From contig JAHLYQ010000025.1 in assembly GCA_025127975.1 (NCBI GenBank), positions 1-64,000 on the forward strand: a stretch of DNA of 64,000 nucleotides, read 5' to 3'. The stretch comes from Synechococcus sp. CS-1331. Lineage in GTDB: Bacteria > Cyanobacteriota > Cyanobacteriia > PCC-6307 > Cyanobiaceae. Position 1 is the first letter of the stretch, and every line of letters starts with the position of its first letter. The notes under the pieces are model-generated. The model worked only from the letters and a program-made list of their open reading frames with translations. It was not told where the DNA came from and made no database searches. A program made the translations under genes and the position numbers. Positions 31,768 to 41,793 of the stretch are shown here, in pieces.

Positions 31768-32133
31768 TTGGCGCGTTTTCTGGTGGTGCTTAAAGCAAGC
31801 GCCGCGATGACAGCAACGGCCATGCTCGAGGCCCTTGAGCCTGTGCTCCGGGGGCTCAGCGCCAATATCGAACACCGCACGCCAGTCCACCTCAGCGCCA
31901 TGATTCGCGGTGGCGGGGAGGCCAAGCGGATGCAGCTATTTGCCGACGTGCAGTCCGGCAGCGGCGAAAACAGACTCGAACTGGTGCTGCTCAGTCGCGA
32001 GGCCATGGGCTCAAAAGCGCCCCACACCCGCCAGGTATTTGAGTTGCTGCTGGACCTGGTCGAGCGCAATGTGCCGGAGATGGAGCCCTGCTTTCGCTCG
32101 GATCGGGATGGCCCCCTGCCCTCGCCCCTGTGA
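31768..32133 (+). CDS. conserved hypothetical protein
   Basis: A 121-residue protein from TTG 31768; ATG 31807 (residue 14) is an alternative. The sequence RFLVVLKASAAMTATAMLEAL and KRMQLFADVQSGSGENRLELVLLS suggests an alpha/beta fold. No known motif is visible. It is divergent from the FAD oxidoreductase, whose start lies 95 bp away. Confidence 0.55.
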   Translation: MARFLVVLKASAAMTATAMLEALEPVLRGLSANIEHRTPVHLSAMIRGGGEAKRMQLFADVQSGSGENRLELVLLSREAMGSKAPHTRQVFELLLDLVERNVPEMEPCFRSDRDGPLPSPL

Positions 32134-32217
32134 GCAGGCGAGCACAAAAACCAGCGCGGCACTGCTGGCTGCTTAAGGAAGCCTTAAGATCAGCACATCT
32201 GCATCACAGGCCGCCCA

Positions 32218-32376
32218 GTGGAAGAGAACAATCCCGTGCTCCTCTCCCTCGATGCGGAGCTCAATCACCTGCGCAACGCCTACTCCCAGCAACCCAACGA
32301 GCAAAACCGCTACCAGCTGGTGCGACTCGAGCAACTGATTCACCAATGGGCCCCCGGGCGCAGGGCCCGGGGCTGA
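32218..32376 (+). CDS. small hypothetical protein, 52 aa
   Basis: A GTG start at 32218 reads MEENNPVLLSLDAELN, then HLRNAYSQQPNEQNRYQL, VRLEQLIHQWAPG and a short Arg-rich end. The sequence is charged and helical and looks like a real small cyanobacterial protein. It precedes bicA by 55 bp. The start and existence are uncertain. Confidence 0.5.
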   Translation: MEENNPVLLSLDAELNHLRNAYSQQPNEQNRYQLVRLEQLIHQWAPGRRARG

Positions 32377-32431
32377 GACCCAGGGAGCACAGGCCCTGCC
32401 TATGGTTCGCCGCGAACTTAGGCCTGTAGCG

Positions 32432-34135
32432 ATGACGACCGGTTCGGCGCCCACCCGGCGCCTGGCTCTGCTGAATCACATCAGCACAAACAACATCAAG
32501 GGCGACCTGTTTGGCGGCGTCACCGCTGCGGTGATCGCCCTGCCGATGGCCCTTGCCTTCGGTGTGGCCTCCGGTGCAGGTGCCGCCGCCGGCCTCTGGG
32601 GGGCCGTGCTGGTGGGCCTGTTTGCCGCCCTGTTCGGCGGCACCCCTTCCCTGATTTCTGAGCCCACCGGGCCGATGACGGTGGTGATGACCGCCGTCAT
32701 CGCCAGCTTCAGCGCCAGCGATCCGGAGAACGGCCTGGCAATTGCCTTCACCGTGGTGATGCTGGCGGGGGTATTCCAGATCGCCTTCGGCTTTCTGAGA
32801 CTCGGCCGCTACATCACCCAGATGCCCTACACGGTGATCTCGGGCTTCATGAGCGGCATCGGGATCATCCTGATCATCCTGCAGCTGGGCCCCTTCCTGG
32901 GTCAGGCCATCCCCAAGGGAGGGGTAATCGGCACCCTCAACTCCCTGCCGCAACTGATTCAGAACGCCCGCCTACCGGAGGTGATTCTGGCCCTGATCAC
33001 CCTGGCCATCCTCTGGTTAACCCCGGCGGCGCTCAAGAAAATCGCCCCCCCCCAGCTGATCGCCCTGGTGGCCGGCACCCTGCTCTCCCTCACCCTGCTC
33101 AACGGGGGCGCTGGGGCCGAGGGCGGGGAAGGGGTGCGTCGCATCGGTGAAATCGCCTCAGGATTTCCCCAGCTGCGCATGCCCTATGTGGAGTGGGGTC
33201 TGGCGAGCAAGATGCTGATTGATGCAGCCGTGCTCGGCATGCTCGGCTGCATCGATGCCCTGCTTACCGCGGTGATCGCCGACAGCATCACCCGCACCGA
33301 ACACAACTCCAACAAGGAACTGATTGGCCAGGGCCTAGGAAATCTGGTGTCTGGCCTGTTCGGCGGCCTGCCCGGTGCCGGAGCCACCATGGGCACGGTG
33401 GTGAACATCCAGGCCGGCGGCCGCAGCGCCCTCTCGGGCATCAGCCGGGCCGTGATATTGATGGTGGTGATCCTTGCCTTCACCGGCGTCGCCGCCCAGA
33501 TTCCCCAGGCGGTGCTGGCCGGCATCGCCCTCAAGGTGGGTGTCGACATCGTCGACTGGGGCTTCCTCAGACGGGCCCACCGCATCTCGATCAGCGGCGC
33601 CCTGATCATGTATCTGGTGATCGGCCTCACCGTGCTGGTGGACCTAATCGCGGCCGTGGGCATTGGCGTATTCATCGCCAATATCCTCACTATCGACAAG
33701 ATGAGCGCCCTGCAGAGCAAGAGCGTCAAGTCGATCAGCACCGGCGATGGTGATCTGATGCTGCCCGACGACGAGAAGGCCCTGCTCGATCAGGGCAAGG
33801 GCAAGGTGCTCCTTTTCCAGCTAAACGGCGCCATGATCTTCGGTGTTGCCAAGGCCATTGGCCGTGAACACAACTCCATCGGCGATGTGAGCGCGGTTGT
33901 TTTCGATCTCACCGAGGTGTCACACCTGGGCGTGACCGCAGCCCTGGCGGTGGAGAATGCCGTAGAGGAAGCGATAGAGAAGGGTCGCCAGGTGTTTGTG
34001 GTGGGCGCCAGTGGCACCACCCTGCGTCGCCTCGAAAAGCTGGGTCTGTTCAACAAACTGCCCGCTGAGTGCACCAGCCTCAGCCGCAAAGCCGCCCTCC
34101 AGCAGGCCGTGGCCGTGCTGGCGCTGGACCCATAA
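32432..34135 (+). CDS. bicA: BicA-type Na+-dependent bicarbonate transporter (SulP family)
   Basis: A 567-residue protein, close in sequence pattern to Synechococcus BicA: GDLFGGVTAAVIALPMALAF, EPTGPMTVVMTAVIA, GFMSGIGIILIILQLGPFLG and GQGLGNLVSGLFGG. It has about 14 TM segments and a C-terminal STAS domain (about 445-560, with VLLFQLNGAMIFGVAKAI). BicA brings HCO3- into the cell for the carboxysome. The ATG at 32432 is preferred over the GTG/ATG upstream at 32402. The CO2-uptake operon lies 3 kb downstream. Confidence 0.93.
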   Translation: MTTGSAPTRRLALLNHISTNNIKGDLFGGVTAAVIALPMALAFGVASGAGAAAGLWGAVLVGLFAALFGGTPSLISEPTGPMTVVMTAVIASFSASDPENGLAIAFTVVMLAGVFQIAFGFLRLGRYITQMPYTVISGFMSGIGIILIILQLGPFLGQAIPKGGVIGTLNSLPQLIQNARLPEVILALITLAILWLTPAALKKIAPPQLIALVAGTLLSLTLLNGGAGAEGGEGVRRIGEIASGFPQLRMPYVEWGLASKMLIDAAVLGMLGCIDALLTAVIADSITRTEHNSNKELIGQGLGNLVSGLFGGLPGAGATMGTVVNIQAGGRSALSGISRAVILMVVILAFTGVAAQIPQAVLAGIALKVGVDIVDWGFLRRAHRISISGALIMYLVIGLTVLVDLIAAVGIGVFIANILTIDKMSALQSKSVKSISTGDGDLMLPDDEKALLDQGKGKVLLFQLNGAMIFGVAKAIGREHNSIGDVSAVVFDLTEVSHLGVTAALAVENAVEEAIEKGRQVFVVGASGTTLRRLEKLGLFNKLPAECTSLSRKAALQQAVAVLALDP

Positions 34136-34271
34136 ACAAAGATACCAAAACAGTTGCGATCAAAGCTGCACAAAATGCAACGGCCAGGCCGCTTCACTTT
34201 CTCGCCTAGAGAATGAATCGGCCGATTAAGGGGCAATTATGTTCTAGCCAACCGGTCCAAATTTGATCCAT

Positions 34272-34290
34272 TGATCAGCTTCCCTGATCA
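34272..34290. promoter_or_regulatory. paired TGATCA palindromes upstream of sigma factor gene
   Basis: TGATCA-N7-TGATCA, about 100 bp upstream of the sigma-factor ATG; each half is itself a palindrome. A nearby TTGATCC (34263-34269) adds a partial third copy. It could be an operator. The rest of the 253-bp gap 34136-34388 holds no other clear signal. Confidence 0.25.
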
Positions 34291-34388
34291 CGGGGATTGC
34301 CGATTCTGGCTGATAAGCACCGCCTGGAACACACACCCCCAAAGAACAACCTTTAACGTTTGCCGACCTCACTGCAAATACCCCTCCG

Positions 34389-35360
34389 ATGCCTGCGCCA
34401 CAGAAGGGCCCCAAGGGCAGCTGCGACGCACTCAGCCAGCACATGCGCGCCATCGGCCGCATCCCCCTGCTCAGCGCTGAGGAGGAGATCAGCCTGGCTC
34501 GCCTGGTTCAGGGCGGCTGCCGGGCCACCGATGTGGCCCAGGAGATGAAATTGCGGGCCGGCGGCATTGCCCCCAGCCTGGAAGCCTGGGCCGGAGCAGC
34601 CGGCATGGACGTAGCCCAACTGCAGCGATGCCTGCGGCAGGCCAAGCAGGCCCGCAGTCGCATGGTGCTGGCCAACATCCGCCTGGTGGTGAGCCTGGCC
34701 CGCCGCTACCAGCACACCCCATCAGACCTGGAGGATCTGATCCAGGAGGGCACCATTGGCCTGATCAGGGCCGTGGAACGGTTTGATCCCAGCCGGGGCT
34801 ACCGGTTTTCCACCTACGCCAGCTGGTGGATTCGCGACGGCATCGGCAGTGCCCTGGTGGCCAAGGGGCGCACCATCCGCCTGCCCTCAACGATGGTGGA
34901 TCAACTGCATCGGCTGCGCCAGAGCCAGCAATCCCTCAGCCAGCAGCTGGGACGGGACCCAAGCCTGGAGGAAGTGGCCAGCGCCACCGGGCTCAAGCCC
35001 CTCGACATCCGCGAAGTGCTGTTCCGGGCCCAGGAACCCCTCAGCCTCGATGGGCAGTGGGCCGGCCAGGCCCAGCCGAGCCTGCTCGACAGCCTGGCCT
35101 GCGAGGTCAGCAAGCCCCAGGAGCAGGTGGATGCCAGCTTGATGCAAGAGGACATCCAACAACTTTTGGATGAATTGCCCGAACAGGAGGCAGAGCTGCT
35201 GCGCTTGCGCTATGGCATCGCAGCGGGAGAACCGTTGAGCCTGAGCGCCACGGCCCGGCAGATGGGTATCACCCGGGATACGGCGCGGGGCCTGGAACGG
35301 CGCGCCAATGCCTCGATCCGGCGACTTTCAACCCGTTTCATTGACCACCTAGATGCCTGA
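34389..35360 (+). CDS. group 2 RNA polymerase sigma factor (sigma-70 family)
   Basis: A 323-residue sigma factor lacking region 1.1. Region 1.2 (DALSQHMRAIGRIPLL), region 2 (ANIRLVVSLARRYQ, DLIQEGTIGLIRAVERFD, FSTYASWWIRDGI), region 3 and region 4 (LPEQEAELLRLRYG, ITRDTARGLERRA) are visible. Cyanobacteria have several such non-essential sigmas (SigB/C/D/E) for stress and carbon or nitrogen responses. Its stop overlaps the bioA start by 8 bp. Confidence 0.93.
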   Translation: MPAPQKGPKGSCDALSQHMRAIGRIPLLSAEEEISLARLVQGGCRATDVAQEMKLRAGGIAPSLEAWAGAAGMDVAQLQRCLRQAKQARSRMVLANIRLVVSLARRYQHTPSDLEDLIQEGTIGLIRAVERFDPSRGYRFSTYASWWIRDGIGSALVAKGRTIRLPSTMVDQLHRLRQSQQSLSQQLGRDPSLEEVASATGLKPLDIREVLFRAQEPLSLDGQWAGQAQPSLLDSLACEVSKPQEQVDASLMQEDIQQLLDELPEQEAELLRLRYGIAAGEPLSLSATARQMGITRDTARGLERRANASIRRLSTRFIDHLDA

Positions 35361-36633
35361 GCCCATGCCCTGGCACCCCCACCTCTGGCACCCCACCACC
35401 CAGGTGGCGACCAGCCCCGAGCCGCTGCGGGTGCGCTCCGGCCGCGGCAGTGAACTGGAGCTCGATGACGGCCGGCGCCTGATCGATGCGATCAGCAGCT
35501 GGTGGGTGACCCTGCACGGCCACGCCGAACCCGCCATCGCCGCGGCGATCGCCCGCCAGGCCCAGCAGCTGGAGCAGGTGATCTTCGCCAACTTCAGCCA
35601 CGAACCCGCCGAGCAGCTCGCCACCCGGCTCAGCGCCCTCACCGGGCTCGAGCGGCTGTTCTTCTCCGACAACGGCTCCACCGCCGTGGAAGTGGGCCTG
35701 AAGATCGCCTGGCAGTGGTGGCGCAACCAGGGCAGCAACCGACGCCAGGTGATCGCCTTCGAGGGGGCTTACCACGGCGACACCTTCGGGGCGATGGCCC
35801 TGGGGGAGCGCTCCCTGTTCACCGACCCCTACGAGCCCCTGCTATTTGCCGTGGCGCGGGTGGCCTGGCCCCACAGCCACTGGGGCGACGAGGAGGTGGA
35901 ACAACGGGAACAGCACGCCCTGGGCCAGCTCGAGCAGGCCCTTGAAACGCCCACCGCCGCCGTGATCCTCGAACCCCTGATCCAGGGGGCCAGCGGCATG
36001 CGAGTGGTGCGGCCGGCCTTCCTGCGGGCCATGGCCGAGCGGGTGCGGGCCGCCGGCGCCCTGCTGATCGCCGATGAGGTGTTCACGGGCTTTGGCCGCA
36101 CCGGGGATCTATTTGCCTGCCGCCGGGCCGGCATTCAGCCCGACCTGCTGGCCCTCTCCAAAGGCCTCACCGGTGGCTTCCTGCCGATGGGGGCGACCAT
36201 GGCCAGTGAACGCCTTTACCAGGGTTTCATCAGCGAGCGACCGGAGGCCACCTTCTTCCACGGCCACAGCTTCACCGCCAATCCCCTGGGATGTGCCGCA
36301 GCCCTGGCCAGCCTGGATCTGCTCCAGGCCAATCCCGAACGCTTCCAGCAGTTCGAGCTGCGCCACACCCCCCTGCTGGAGGAGCTGGCCTGCCACCCGC
36401 TCGTGCGGCGCCCCCGCTGCGTCGGCACCATGGCGGCCTTTGATGTGGACGCCGGCCAGGCCAGCTACCTCAATCCCGTGGGCAAACAGATCCAGCGCCA
36501 CTGCCTGCAGCAGGGCGTGTACCTGCGCCCCCTGGGCAACGTGGTGTATCTCTTGCCACCCTTGGGCATCAGCGACAGCCAGCTGCAGCGTTGTTATCAG
36601 TCGCTCGGGTCGGCCCTGGAGGCGCTGGCCTAG
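35353..36633 (+). CDS. bioA: adenosylmethionine-8-amino-7-oxononanoate aminotransferase
   Basis: A 426-residue class III aminotransferase of biotin synthesis (KAPA to DAPA, using SAM as amino donor). Typical features are HPHLWHP at the N-terminus, [45 protein letters not shown] and the PLP lysine in [11 protein letters not shown] 35353 overlaps the sigma gene; ATG 35365 is also possible. Other bio genes are not in the window. The 3' end overlaps the fasciclin gene by 4 bp. Confidence 0.92.
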   Translation: MPEPMPWHPHLWHPTTQVATSPEPLRVRSGRGSELELDDGRRLIDAISSWWVTLHGHAEPAIAAAIARQAQQLEQVIFANFSHEPAEQLATRLSALTGLERLFFSDNGSTAVEVGLKIAWQWWRNQGSNRRQVIAFEGAYHGDTFGAMALGERSLFTDPYEPLLFAVARVAWPHSHWGDEEVEQREQHALGQLEQALETPTAAVILEPLIQGASGMRVVRPAFLRAMAERVRAAGALLIADEVFTGFGRTGDLFACRRAGIQPDLLALSKGLTGGFLPMGATMASERLYQGFISERPEATFFHGHSFTANPLGCAAALASLDLLQANPERFQQFELRHTPLLEELACHPLVRRPRCVGTMAAFDVDAGQASYLNPVGKQIQRHCLQQGVYLRPLGNVVYLLPPLGISDSQLQRCYQSLGSALEALA

Positions 36634-37031
36634 CCCAGCAGGATCACGCGATCAATCACGTGCACAATGCCGTTGTCGCAGGCGATATCTGCGGTCACCA
36701 CTGTGGCGTTTTTTACCTCGAACGGCTCGCTGCGGCGGATCGGGATCGGAGCCCCCTCCAGGCTCGGCCACTCGGCCTGGGCCACCAGGGCCTCCCGGGT
36801 GTAAGCACCAGCCAGCACGTGGTAAGTAAGGATCCGCGCCAGCTGGGGGGGGTTGTCCACCAGGGCCTGCACCGTGCCGGGGGGCAGGGCGGCAAAGGCG
36901 TCATCCACCGGCGCGAAGACGGTGAAGGGACCGGGGCCCTCCAGGGCACCCCGCAAGCCGGCCGCATCGACCGCGGCCAGCAGGGTGTTGAAGGCGCCGG
37001 CGGCGAGGGCGGTTTCCAGAATCGTGGCCAT
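36630..37031 (-). CDS. fasciclin (FAS1) domain protein
   Basis: A 133-residue single FAS1 domain: [17 protein letters not shown] (the H1-like block), ILTYHVLAG, and the C-terminal [13 protein letters not shown] (H2). No signal peptide is seen. Similar short fasciclin proteins are common in cyanobacteria; function is not settled. It lies 10 bp after the chpX stop and may be the last gene of the CO2-uptake operon. Confidence 0.9.
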   Translation of the reverse strand: MATILETALAAGAFNTLLAAVDAAGLRGALEGPGPFTVFAPVDDAFAALPPGTVQALVDNPPQLARILTYHVLAGAYTREALVAQAEWPSLEGAPIPIRRSEPFEVKNATVVTADIACDNGIVHVIDRVILLG

Positions 37032-37041
37032 GGCAACTCTC

Positions 37042-38307
37042 CTAGCGGTAGTCCTGGGTCTGGATGTCGCTCAAGCGGGCCTCAGGCCGCAGGAAGCGAT
37101 CCATCTGGGCCTCGAAGAAGCGGCGGTTGGCCTCAAGATGCTCCGGATCGGTGTCATCGAGGGGATAGAGCAGGGCGCAGCGCAGGGCCTGGATCACCGC
37201 CGAGGTGACGTTGTACATCGAGCGCTGGAAGGTGATACCCAGCTGAATCAGCTGATCTTCCTCCCCGCGGCGATGCTGCTTGTAGAGCTCATGCAGATAG
37301 GGGGGCAGGAAATGGAGCATGTCCTGCATCAGCAGGGTGGGCGGTATGCCGGCGGAGCCCACCGGAAACACATCGGCGTAGAGGATGCCGTAGTGGAAGT
37401 CAGCCTGGTTGGCCGGCACCTGATCGGCCTGGGCGTTGTAGCTCTTGATACCACGGAAGGGTGAGGCGCGGTAGAATACTGCCTCCACATAGGGCAGGGC
37501 CGCCTCGTAGAGCCAGGTGAAACCCTCGCTCTTGGGAATAATCTCGAAGCACTCGCCGCGGATGAACACGTGGTGATAGATCGGCCGGCCCGCCACCGCG
37601 AAGATGCCGTTCACCAGGAAGTCCATCGCCTGGGGCACGGAGGTGAGTTTCCCCTCGTCGTAGAGGTCACTCATCTCGAAGAACACCGGCGCCATCACCT
37701 CCCAGAACAGGCCCAGGTTGGCGTAATAACTCAGCTGTTTCACCTGCTCCAGGACCATGTCCGGGAACAGCGCATACAGGCCAAGCATCAGCGGATTGCC
37801 GCGGAAGTAGGCCTTGATGGCGCGGTCGGCGTTGGCCTTGTAGGCATCGCTCGCGAGGTAGTCGTTGAAGCCACCACCCATGCCCTGGTGCCAGAGCATG
37901 GCCTGCATGCAGGCCTCGGCGAACTCCATATTCACCCGGTCGTGCCAGAGGTGATGCAGCAACTTGGGCATGGCCCGGGTTTCACCCTTGGCCATAAACT
38001 CCAGTAGCTCCGGATGGGCCTTTTCACCACCACGCCAGATACGCAGCTTCGATTGATCGCCGGCGTAGCTGTTGGGGAGGTCTAAATACTCCTGGGAGAT
38101 GAAGTATTTGAAGGCCGGCAGCGGGTTGAGAAACACCCGCTCGGCGATGTAGAGCAGGTCGCGCCAATAGAAGTCCATCGGCACGGCATAGGCCTTATAG
38201 ATGCCGATGATCTGCTGGAGGTTCTCCGGGGTGTCGGGCAGCATCGAGCCTCCCGCCTCAAGCCGATGGATGACCTCGGCGTAGCGGTGGGTGGAGGGGG
38301 GGATCAT
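37042..38307 (-). CDS. chpX: NDH-1 CO2 hydration protein (ChpX/CupB)
   Basis: A 421-residue protein of the CO2-uptake NDH-1 complex. It hydrates CO2 to bicarbonate on the NDH-1 membrane arm, with a zinc site. Typical features are [39 protein letters not shown], and [20 protein letters not shown]. Its start overlaps the ndhD4 stop by 4 bp. The choice of ChpX (CupB, constitutive) over ChpY (CupA) rests on picocyanobacterial precedent for a single system and is moderately sure. Confidence 0.87.
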   Translation of the reverse strand: MIPPSTHRYAEVIHRLEAGGSMLPDTPENLQQIIGIYKAYAVPMDFYWRDLLYIAERVFLNPLPAFKYFISQEYLDLPNSYAGDQSKLRIWRGGEKAHPELLEFMAKGETRAMPKLLHHLWHDRVNMEFAEACMQAMLWHQGMGGGFNDYLASDAYKANADRAIKAYFRGNPLMLGLYALFPDMVLEQVKQLSYYANLGLFWEVMAPVFFEMSDLYDEGKLTSVPQAMDFLVNGIFAVAGRPIYHHVFIRGECFEIIPKSEGFTWLYEAALPYVEAVFYRASPFRGIKSYNAQADQVPANQADFHYGILYADVFPVGSAGIPPTLLMQDMLHFLPPYLHELYKQHRRGEEDQLIQLGITFQRSMYNVTSAVIQALRCALLYPLDDTDPEHLEANRRFFEAQMDRFLRPEARLSDIQTQDYR

Positions 38308-39824
38308 GCGGGCAGTGACAACGACGAAGTAGAAGGAGCCAGGGCCAGCTGCTGAACCACCGGATCGCTGTGGCGCAGGGCGATGGCGGCCGTGCTGGCC
38401 TCGCTCCAGGCCGTGAGCCCGGCAGGCCAGATGCCGGCGAGCACCACCAGGGTGGTGAGCACCACGGCCGGCAGCCGCTCGGCCAGTCGGGTGCTCTGCC
38501 AGTCGGCGCGGCTGTTATCGAGCCGGCCGAAGCCCACCCGGTTGAACAGCCGCACCGCGTAGACAGCGGTGAAGCCCGAGGCCACAAGGCAGATCAGGGT
38601 GGCCCGGGGGAACACGGTCCAGCTGCCCTCGAACACCAGCAGTTCGGCCGGGAAGCCCGCCAGGCCGGGGATGCCGGCGGCGGCCATCAGGGCGAGCAGC
38701 ATCAGGCCCATGGTGAAGGGCAGGCCCCGGATCGGGTTCATCAGGCCAGAGAGCTCGTCGATCATGGTGGTGCCGGTCTTGCGCTGGATCAACCCCACGC
38801 AGTCAAAGAGCAGGGCCACGATCAGGCCATGGGCCAGCACCTGGGCCATGGCTCCCTGCAGGCTCATCGGCGTGGCGGCCGCCAGGGCCAGCACTAGCAG
38901 GCCCATGTGGCCGAGGGAGCTGTAGGCCATCAGGCGGCGGATGTCGGTGGCGGCAACGGCATTGAGGGCGCCGTACACCGCGCTCACGGCACCGGCGGCG
39001 GCGATCCAGGGCGAAAAGGCACTCCAGGCCTCGGGCAGCAGGCCCACACCAAAGCGCAGCAGGCCATAGGCCCCCAGCTTCGACACCACCCCCCCCAGCA
39101 GCATCACCACCGGCGGCGGTGCTTCCGCATAGCTGATCGGCTGCCAGCCATGCAGGGGCACCACCGGCAGCTTGATCCCGAAACCGAGCACCAGCAGGGC
39201 CAGCACCCAGCGCTGGGCTGAGGCCGGCAGGGGCGTGGCGGCAAGGGCCTCGAAACTGAAGCTCACGGCGGTGTCGGCGCCGGCGGCGCCCTGACCGAAC
39301 CAGCCGAAGGCCAGTACGCCGCCCAGCAGGCTGAGGCCCGACACCGCCCCATAGAGCAGGAAGCGCACGGCGGCCCCGGCACGGCGCTCGCCGCCCCAGA
39401 TCGCCACCAGAAGGGTGGTGGGGATCAGCACGAGCTCGAAGGCCAGCACGAACAGCAGGGCGTTGCGGGCCAAGAAAGCCCCCATCACCCCCAGGTTGGT
39501 GGCCAGCATCAAGGAGAAATAGAGGCGAGGGCGACCCTGGTCTGCGGGGGAGGCCAGCACCGCCATGGCGGTAATCAGGCCCGTGAGCAGCACCAGCGGC
39601 AGCGACAGCCCATCGAGGCCCAGATCCAGGCCCAACCCCAGCCGGGGCACCCATTCGAGGGTCAGGGCAGGGGGTGGCTGGCGCCAGGCCAGCAGGCCCA
39701 CCAGCAGCTGGGCCAGGGCGGCGCCGGCGGCCAGGCCGCGCACCAGAGCGGGGCGCCCAGGCGGCAGCAGCGGCAGCAGCAGGCCCACCAGCAGAGGAAG
39801 CAAGAGCAACAGCAGCAGGGTCAT
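38304..39824 (-). CDS. ndhD4: NDH-1 subunit D4 (CO2-uptake type)
   Basis: A 506-residue antiporter-like subunit with about 14 TM helices. The conserved Lys region is GIKLPVVPLHGWQPISYAEAP and a second charged helix follows (GHMGLLVLALA). It forms the distal membrane arm in the CO2-uptake NDH-1 complex. ATG 39824 is preferred to an upstream start at 39875 which would overlap ndhF4. The type (D4) is inferred from the operon with ndhF and chpX. Confidence 0.87.
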   Translation of the reverse strand: MTLLLLLLLPLLVGLLLPLLPPGRPALVRGLAAGAALAQLLVGLLAWRQPPPALTLEWVPRLGLGLDLGLDGLSLPLVLLTGLITAMAVLASPADQGRPRLYFSLMLATNLGVMGAFLARNALLFVLAFELVLIPTTLLVAIWGGERRAGAAVRFLLYGAVSGLSLLGGVLAFGWFGQGAAGADTAVSFSFEALAATPLPASAQRWVLALLVLGFGIKLPVVPLHGWQPISYAEAPPPVVMLLGGVVSKLGAYGLLRFGVGLLPEAWSAFSPWIAAAGAVSAVYGALNAVAATDIRRLMAYSSLGHMGLLVLALAAATPMSLQGAMAQVLAHGLIVALLFDCVGLIQRKTGTTMIDELSGLMNPIRGLPFTMGLMLLALMAAAGIPGLAGFPAELLVFEGSWTVFPRATLICLVASGFTAVYAVRLFNRVGFGRLDNSRADWQSTRLAERLPAVVLTTLVVLAGIWPAGLTAWSEASTAAIALRHSDPVVQQLALAPSTSSLSLPA

Positions 39825-39834
39825 GGCGGCGGCC

Positions 39835-41742
39835 TCAGGGCAGAGCGATGGACACGGGCGGCAGATCAACGGCAATCAGCCAGGCCGCCATCAGCAACAC
39901 CCCGAGCACCAGGGTGAGGGCATAGGCCTGGGAGCGCCCCGACGTGGTGAAGCTGAGCCGGCGGGCTCCCGCCAGGGCCGCAGCACCGGTGCCGCCGCTG
40001 AAGCCATCCACCAGACGGCTGTCGCTCCAGGCCCCGAAACGGGCCAGGGCCAGCACCAGGGCTACCACTGTGCGGTGGTAGAAGCGCTCGGTCTGCATGT
40101 CGTGGGCGAGCCAATCCTGCAGGCCTCCGAGGGAGGCCGGCAGCTGGGCCAGGCCGTGGGGGCGCAGGTAAAAGGCGGCCGAGAGGCTTCCGCCCACCAG
40201 GGTGGAGGCGATCAGGGGCCAGGCCAGAGGCCCCCAACCGGCGAGGGGGGTGAGGGAATAGACCCCATTGGCCACCAGGAGCATGGGGAGATGCAGCACC
40301 ATGCCCCCCAGCACCATGGTGGGCAGCACCATCAACCAGAGCACCTCCGGAGAACGGGTGGTGAACGGGGTGGGTCGACCTCCCCAGATCTGGCCGAAAA
40401 CCCGGATCAAGCCGGCACTGATCAGGGCGTTGGTGACCAGCACCACGCCCCCCAGCAGCACGGGATAGCCACTCGCCGCCGTGAGGGCGAGCAATTCGCG
40501 CAGAGCGGCGAAGCTGGCGAACGGCGGCAAGCCCATCAGGCCTCCCGCGCCGACGAGGAAGGCGATGCCGATCAGGGGCCGCTTGCTCCAGAGCCCCCCC
40601 AACTTGGTGAGGTCCTGGGTCACGTTGCTGATCACGATCGTGCCGATCGCCATCAACAGCAGGGCCATCGGCAGCGGGTACACCAGCAGCAGGTGGTCGG
40701 CCACGGCCGTGCCGCCCAGGCCCACGGCCACAAACAGCAACCCCAGCCAGCTGCTCACCAAAAAAGAAAGGGCCCGCTTCACATCCACCTGGGCCAGGGC
40801 GATCAGGGATGCCACCACGGCGGTGGAGCCACCCACCACCACAAGCACCGCCTGCACGAAGGGACTGAGCTCCAGCAGGGGCTCCAACCGCAGCAGCACC
40901 CAGGCGCCACCCACCACCACCACGGAATTGCGCAGCACGGTGGAAGGCAGGGGGCTCTCCATCGCCTCATCGAGCCAGAGGTGCAAGGGAATCTGGGCGC
41001 ACTTGCCCATCGGCCCGGCGATCAGGGCCAGCAGGATCAGCTGGAAGCCCGGTGGCAAGGGGGTGCCGTTGTTGGTGAGGTCGGCGGCCCAGCCCTGCAG
41101 ACCGTGGAAGTTCCAGGTGCCGCTCACCGGCAACAGGGCGATCACACCGGCCAGCAGGATCAGGTCGCCAATGCGCTTGGTGAGAAAGGCATCGCGGGCC
41201 CCCTTCACCACCAGGGGCTGGTTGTACCAGGTGCCCACGATCAGGTAGGTGCCCAGGGTGAGCAGCTCGAGGATCACGTAGCTGAAGAACACCGAATCGG
41301 TGAGCACCAGGGCGCAGAGGCCCGCCTCGAAGAAGCTGAGCGAGCCGAAGAAGCGGGGCCAGCCCCAGTCCATTTCCATGTAGCCGATCGCATAGATCTG
41401 CACCAGCAGGTGCAAGCCCGTGATCACCGCCATGGCGATCAGGGCGGGTTCGGTCACCAGCCCGTCGAATCCGATCCGCAGGCCACCCGAGTTGAGCCAG
41501 GTCCAGCCGAAGCTGATCGGCCGGTAGAGGGCCTGGGCTCCGGCGGCGGCATTGGTGTGCAGAGCTGTAAGCGCCACCAGGCTGTGGCCAAAGGCCACCG
41601 CCACCATCAGCAGATTGAGGTAACCGCAGGGCCGCGGGCCGGTGCGGGAGATCAACCCAGGCGACCAGGCCAGCGAGGCCACGGCCGCCGCCAGGGGATA
41701 GAAGGGAATTAGCCAGGCTGCCTGTAGCAGAAAGACGATCAT
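39835..41742 (-). CDS. ndhF4: NDH-1 subunit F4 (CO2-uptake type)
   Basis: A 635-residue antiporter-like subunit with about 15-16 TM helices. The pore Glu/Lys regions include YIGYMEMDWG-like sequence, GKCAQIPLHLWLDEAMESP and GGLMGLPPFASFA. ATG 41742 is preferred to TTG 41754. It begins the operon ndhF4-ndhD4-chpX. Two dyads lie just upstream. It takes part in electron-driven CO2 uptake at the thylakoid. Confidence 0.88.
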   Translation of the reverse strand: MIVFLLQAAWLIPFYPLAAAVASLAWSPGLISRTGPRPCGYLNLLMVAVAFGHSLVALTALHTNAAAGAQALYRPISFGWTWLNSGGLRIGFDGLVTEPALIAMAVITGLHLLVQIYAIGYMEMDWGWPRFFGSLSFFEAGLCALVLTDSVFFSYVILELLTLGTYLIVGTWYNQPLVVKGARDAFLTKRIGDLILLAGVIALLPVSGTWNFHGLQGWAADLTNNGTPLPPGFQLILLALIAGPMGKCAQIPLHLWLDEAMESPLPSTVLRNSVVVVGGAWVLLRLEPLLELSPFVQAVLVVVGGSTAVVASLIALAQVDVKRALSFLVSSWLGLLFVAVGLGGTAVADHLLLVYPLPMALLLMAIGTIVISNVTQDLTKLGGLWSKRPLIGIAFLVGAGGLMGLPPFASFAALRELLALTAASGYPVLLGGVVLVTNALISAGLIRVFGQIWGGRPTPFTTRSPEVLWLMVLPTMVLGGMVLHLPMLLVANGVYSLTPLAGWGPLAWPLIASTLVGGSLSAAFYLRPHGLAQLPASLGGLQDWLAHDMQTERFYHRTVVALVLALARFGAWSDSRLVDGFSGGTGAAALAGARRLSFTTSGRSQAYALTLVLGVLLMAAWLIAVDLPPVSIALP

Positions 41743-41758
41743 CGTGTCAACCAAGCGA

Positions 41759-41785
41759 GTGAAGTCACAAAAGTTGAGACTTCAC
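41759..41785. promoter_or_regulatory. dyad GTGAAGTC-N11-GACTTCAC upstream of ndhF4
   Basis: Perfect 8-bp arms separated by 11 bases, ending 17 bp before the ndhF4 ATG. The size resembles a LysR-type operator (T-N11-A core), such as those bound by CcmR/NdhR at CO2-uptake operons in other cyanobacteria. No LysR gene is in the window. Confidence 0.4.
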
Positions 41786-41793
41786 GAAGGGCT

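Noticed and set aside
34244..34462. Minus-strand 72-residue frame upstream of the sigma factor
   Set aside because: No motif; it overlaps the sigma factor start and has poor coding character.
39565..41712. Plus-strand open frame of 715 codons opposite ndhF4/ndhD4
   Set aside because: Low-complexity Gln/His/Gly composition and full overlap with clear ndhF4 sequence show it is a shadow frame.
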